Assembly (NCBI GenBank): GCA_023423045.1
Contig: JAFAGA010000086.1
Location: forward strand, 20,098 to 84,097
Source: Bacillota bacterium
GTDB taxonomy: Bacteria > Bacillota > Clostridia > Lachnospirales > Lachnospiraceae
Direction: 5' to 3'
Length of the DNA: 64,000 nt
How positions within the stretch are numbered: position 1 is the first letter of the stretch; every line of letters begins with the position of its first letter. This document shows, one piece after another, positions 60,833-64,000 of this stretch. The notes beneath the pieces were generated by a model. That model made no database searches. It was not told the origin of the DNA and saw nothing but the letters and a program-made list of their open reading frames with translations. A program made the translations under genes and the position numbers.

Positions 60833-62224
60833 TTATTCTACGATAACATCCAGGTTATCCATGACATTCTGCTTAAAGTCGGTAATCGCCTGTTCACGGC
60901 TCTTATTGCCTGCAGTATATTCGCGCACCTGATCACGCCAATAGGTATTGATGGTCTCATCATACTGGGTCTTATTGGTTCCGGTAGCGAACTGCCCGGC
61001 GGGAACAAATACATCAAACATATTCTGTCCGCCCAGGAAAGGAAGTGTACCGTCGGATTTCTTCATAACCGTGCCGGAGGCAACCGTATCCTTGGTTCCT
61101 CCCGGTCCGTTCAGAGTGCCGTTTGCCCAGAAGTACTGGAGCCCGGTATCGGAGCTGTCGAGAGTGATCCATTCGATAATATCGCCGATTGCAGCCTTCA
61201 CCTTGCTGTCCTTGTTGCCAAGTATCCAGGTACCGCCCCAGAAGAAGCCTACCGGAGGCTCACATACCGCCCAATCGCCGTAGGTGCCTTCACCGGGTTT
61301 CTCACCGCCGGAATTGCCGGCCATAACATAGTTAATCAGCCATGCCGGACCAAAGAAACCAAAAATCTTCTGTGCGCTGGCATCCTTCATATCCGCAAAC
61401 CAGGCATCGGTCCAGTCCGTTGTATCATTATAATAGCCGTTATCCTTCAGCTTCTTGGAAAGGTCCAGGAATTCCTCCCTCTTAGGATCGATGAAAAGCT
61501 TGCCGTCCACAATCCAGGGCTTCTCAGAGCTGTTTTCCACGGCATGCCACATATCACCGTCTCCGGATATAATACCGTAGCCCTTCGCCTTTAAATCTGC
61601 CGCTGCTGCAAAGAATTTATCCCATCCGGAGCCAACTTTTTCCTTGATTGTCGCGGGATCATCGGTCCCCCAGACATCCTTCGCGATAGAACGGCGATAA
61701 ATAAATGCTCCGCCGGTCGCCTGATAACCAAGACCTACCAGCTTACCATCCGGATTGGAACCGATATCAACCGTATACTGGGCAATATCAGCCTCCTTCA
61801 GGAGCTTATCAACATCAATGCCCAGCTCCTTATAGGATGCGGCATACTGGCTGGCATCGCCCTGGGAATACTTCAGAATAAACGCGCTCTCAGCACAGTA
61901 GATGTCAGGAGCATCCGCACCGCCTGCAGCCAGCGCCTGGTCAAGTGCCGGCTGATATGCTCCGTCAGTGGTTGCAATCATGGTAGTCTTAATCTCATAG
62001 GGAAAATCCGGATGAAGCTCCTTATACTTATCGAGCATCTTGGGAACCTCCTCTGTGAAAGCCCAAAGATTAATTACCTTTACATTCGGGTCATTCGTGG
62101 CCTCTGCCGGAGCTTCCCCGGGAGCGCCGCTGGAAGCCTTCTGGTCGTCCTTGGTGCCGCAGCCGGTCAAAACCACCGACATAACAAGCAGGCAGCATAG
62201 TACAAATGCAATAAAACGTTTCAT
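60833..62224 (-). CDS. Sugar ABC transporter solute-binding lipoprotein (COG1653 type)
   Basis: 463 residues. The lipoprotein signal ends in VVLTGC near residue 22, followed by a Gly/Ala/Glu-rich linker. The mature protein has a MalE-type fold with NLWAFTEEVPKMLDKYKELH and many aromatic residues in the sugar cleft (GFFWGGTWILGN, QYFWANGTLNGPG). AGAGGAAGGA precedes the ATG. It leads the operon with the MalF/MalG permeases. The sugar is unknown. Confidence 0.93.
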   Translation of the reverse strand: MKRFIAFVLCCLLVMSVVLTGCGTKDDQKASSGAPGEAPAEATNDPNVKVINLWAFTEEVPKMLDKYKELHPDFPYEIKTTMIATTDGAYQPALDQALAAGGADAPDIYCAESAFILKYSQGDASQYAASYKELGIDVDKLLKEADIAQYTVDIGSNPDGKLVGLGYQATGGAFIYRRSIAKDVWGTDDPATIKEKVGSGWDKFFAAAADLKAKGYGIISGDGDMWHAVENSSEKPWIVDGKLFIDPKREEFLDLSKKLKDNGYYNDTTDWTDAWFADMKDASAQKIFGFFGPAWLINYVMAGNSGGEKPGEGTYGDWAVCEPPVGFFWGGTWILGNKDSKVKAAIGDIIEWITLDSSDTGLQYFWANGTLNGPGGTKDTVASGTVMKKSDGTLPFLGGQNMFDVFVPAGQFATGTNKTQYDETINTYWRDQVREYTAGNKSREQAITDFKQNVMDNLDVIVE

Positions 62225-62531
62225 GAAATCCTTCCTCTAATTATGTAAATTATACATAGCTTACATTTGGATTATAAACGATATTGCATTGATATGCTCC
62301 TTGTATCTTGCTGTTTTATAATCAAATATTGCTAATTTATATTGATTTTTTTATGCATTAATTATATTTATTTCGGTCACTAAACTAGTACAATTGCCGT
62401 TTTGCAAGTATAACTGCTTACAATGGCAAGTTTAATTAGTAATAATACATAACATTTCTGTTCCCATAAAATCAGAGTCTTAACCTCAAATGCCGATTCA
62501 ATTATTTTGTAACTAAACTAATTAGGCCAAA
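62225..62531. other. AT-rich promoter region of the sugar transporter
   Basis: No gene. It should hold the transporter promoter and AraC regulator sites. Two similar stretches, AATGGCAAGTTT and TTGCCGTTTTGC (about 62390-62432), may be binding half-sites, but this is weak. Confidence 0.45.
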
Positions 62532-63392
62532 TTACATCACATGGAGTGCCTTATACTCCCTTGGGGTACAATGCTTTTTTGCTTTGAATACACGGTTAAA
62601 GGTAGCCAGGCTGGAAAATCCCGATTTCATAGCTACCTGCATTATGGTCAGCTCCGGATCAAGGAGCAGGCCCTCGGCATACATAATTCTCCGGCTGATT
62701 AAATAGTCATAGCAGGATATATTCATAACTTCCTTAAATCTCCGCGCAAAATGATATTTACTGAAACCGGCGATATCCGCCATATCCTCAATTTTAATAT
62801 TTTCCGTACAGTGATTGTTGATATAATTGCATACATGAAAAAATAAATCTACGTACTCATGCTGCTTTTGGCTCCTCCTGCCGGAGCTTCCTTCCGTTCT
62901 GTTCATGCAGCTCCGCCCCAGCCCTGTAAAAAACCGTATCAGCATCGAATAGGCGGAAGCCTCCCGAAAAGGCCTCGATGAAAAATATTCCGACGTAATT
63001 TCCAGAACCAACCGGGAAAGCTCCCGGTGCACATCCGGCGCGGACGAAGGCGTCACTGTCACACAGGGCCGGAACATATGGAACGCCGAATCAAAACCAT
63101 TAAAGCTGTAAAGCAGTGTGCAGTCAAACTGCAATATTATCCTGCAGCCCTCAGGCGGGGCTTTCAGCTGGTGCAGCTCTCCCGGAGGAATGATTATGAT
63201 ATCCTCATCCTCCAAATCATAAGTAACCTCATCAATAGTAACCTGGTACCCCTGCTCGACGGGCATGATAATCTCGGCATCCGTATGCCAATGCAGCGGA
63301 TAATCTTCATACTCCCGGTTCAGATAAACCCGGATTCTGAAATCCCCGTGATAATCCACTGTCTCACGAATTCCATTTAAATTTTCGATCAT
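62532..63392 (-). CDS. AraC family regulator with cupin sensor domain
   Basis: 286 residues. An N-terminal cupin-like domain (DYPLHWHTDAEIIMPVEQGY near 35, then IIIPPGELHQLKAPPEG) binds a sugar. The C-terminal AraC domain (about 185-286) has two helix-turn-helix units, IKIEDMADIAGFSKYHFARR and MQVAMKSGFSSLATFNRVFK. AAAGGG precedes the ATG. It is upstream of the transporter operon on the same strand and most likely activates it. Confidence 0.93.
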   Translation of the reverse strand: MIENLNGIRETVDYHGDFRIRVYLNREYEDYPLHWHTDAEIIMPVEQGYQVTIDEVTYDLEDEDIIIIPPGELHQLKAPPEGCRIILQFDCTLLYSFNGFDSAFHMFRPCVTVTPSSAPDVHRELSRLVLEITSEYFSSRPFREASAYSMLIRFFTGLGRSCMNRTEGSSGRRSQKQHEYVDLFFHVCNYINNHCTENIKIEDMADIAGFSKYHFARRFKEVMNISCYDYLISRRIMYAEGLLLDPELTIMQVAMKSGFSSLATFNRVFKAKKHCTPREYKALHVM

Positions 63393-63595
63393 AGTATAAC
63401 CCTTTCTTAATTCTTTACTTTTGGTTTCTAACGCTCGACATTATTTCCCCAAATAATGCTAATTTAATGGTATTATATGTAAAAGCTTTCGTCAAGTATC
63501 TCCTGCCTTTGCCGGACAGATTTCTCCAAAAAACCCGGACAGAACGACAGGCATTGCTGCCCGCCATCCTATCCGGCAATAAGGCTCTATAATAA

Positions 63596-64000
63596 TTAAC
63601 TCAGACGGATGATCATCAAAGATGCTCCCACCGCGTTATTTAGTAAGGTTGCAATTCCGAGAATTGCTGCAAACATCTGCAGAGATATGGTTGCACCTAC
63701 CCCAAGGTCAATCTCTATTTCATTCGAATAGTTTGACAGAGTAATAAGCGGATTAATTGTTGACGCCGTATTGGCTGATCCGTTAATCATCAACCGCGAT
63801 CCCATTAATAAAGAGGCTGTTGTATTAATGTGATACGAAATACGATACCGTCCGAAGGTGTTGATGGTAAAAACCGTGTTGCTGCCGTTGACGGTAATAT
63901 CCGGCGATAACAGCTGCACACTTCCTAATGGAATATTGGTTCCTCCAACCAAAACAGTGAGTACCGTTCCGGCGGTATTTGCCGCGAAGCCTGCAGTAGC
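63596..64000 (-). CDS. BclA-like C-terminal domain of a surface protein (N-terminus beyond window)
   Basis: About 134 residues are visible; the frame is open at the right edge. The sequence (TVLVGGTNIPLG, ITVNGSNTVFTINTFGRYRIS, INTTASLLMGSRLMINGS, a closing SLQMFAAILGIATLLNN) fits the jelly-roll domain at the C-terminus of BclA/collagen-like exosporium and surface proteins. Collagen-type Gly-x-y repeats, expected N-terminal to it, lie outside the window. It would sit on the spore or cell surface. The gene reads towards the AraC gene. Confidence 0.75.
   Translation of the reverse strand, partial: ATAGFAANTAGTVLTVLVGGTNIPLGSVQLLSPDITVNGSNTVFTINTFGRYRISYHINTTASLLMGSRLMINGSANTASTINPLITLSNYSNEIEIDLGVGATISLQMFAAILGIATLLNNAVGASLMIIRLS

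Overview
The window reads as a chromosomal stretch from an anaerobic, low-to-mid GC Firmicute, most likely a Lachnospiraceae-type clostridium. The grounds are the Firmicute-style AGGAGG ribosome sites with occasional TTG and GTG starts, the YesM/YesN and LplB/LplC-type sugar transport modules, a proline T-box leader, a CD3324-type regulator, a BclA-like surface protein and a gut-anaerobe purine degradation cluster. This placement is inference. There is no rRNA, tRNA, CRISPR array, transposase or phage gene that I can support.

Layout. (1) 1-8.8 kb: a divergent purine/urate degradation cluster. ygfK (cut by the left edge) and ssnA lie on the minus strand; ygeX, ygeY, ygeW and a carbamate kinase lie on the plus strand behind a long structured leader. 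The pathway would end in carbamoyl phosphate and ATP. (2) 9.0-12.6 kb: a collapsed two-component pair, then a lipid/envelope group (DUF374 acyltransferase-like, GT4 glycosyltransferase, DedA). (3) 12.8-23.0 kb: a glycan locus with a GH29 fucosidase, two sugar-binding lipoproteins (one frameshifted), two permeases, and a divergent YesM/YesN sensor-regulator pair. (4) 23.1-33 kb: housekeeping and membrane genes (TruA-like, MATE, UppP, CD3324-like, an MFS/membrane/SH3-like trio, TSUP, monooxygenase, ABC-F). (5) 33.4-40.4 kb: a second sugar locus with LacI regulator, LplB/LplC permeases, binding protein, GH43-like protein and remnants of GH127 and GH43-like genes. (6) 40.4-48.4 kb: uridine kinase, GMC oxidoreductase with its small subunit, T-box plus proS, dTDP-glucose 4,6-dehydratase, and a MerR-methyltransferase fusion. 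(7) 48.4-58.6 kb: BlaI/BlaR1-like pair with a striking concentric operator, an orphan class I isoprenoid-type enzyme, a run of perfect hairpins, [2Fe-2S] protein, SDR, three GNATs, TrmO, a MerR regulator and an SGNH hydrolase. (8) 58.8-63.4 kb: a MalG/MalF/binding-protein transporter with an AraC regulator upstream on the same strand. (9) Right edge: the C-terminal domain of a BclA-like surface protein.

The general picture is a saccharolytic anaerobe with three independently regulated oligosaccharide ABC importers (YesMN, LacI and AraC controlled) and a fermentative purine degradation route. The less expected items are a three-hairpin cloverleaf-like palindrome at 57.77-57.89 kb, a cluster of perfect hairpins at 52.69-52.87 kb, degenerate 16-17 bp tandem repeats directly upstream of the ABC-F gene, a TruA-like protein with Glu in place of the catalytic Asp, an isoprenoid-type enzyme without pathway neighbours, and several genes caught in decay (receiver/kinase collapse, frameshifted binding protein, GH127 remnant).
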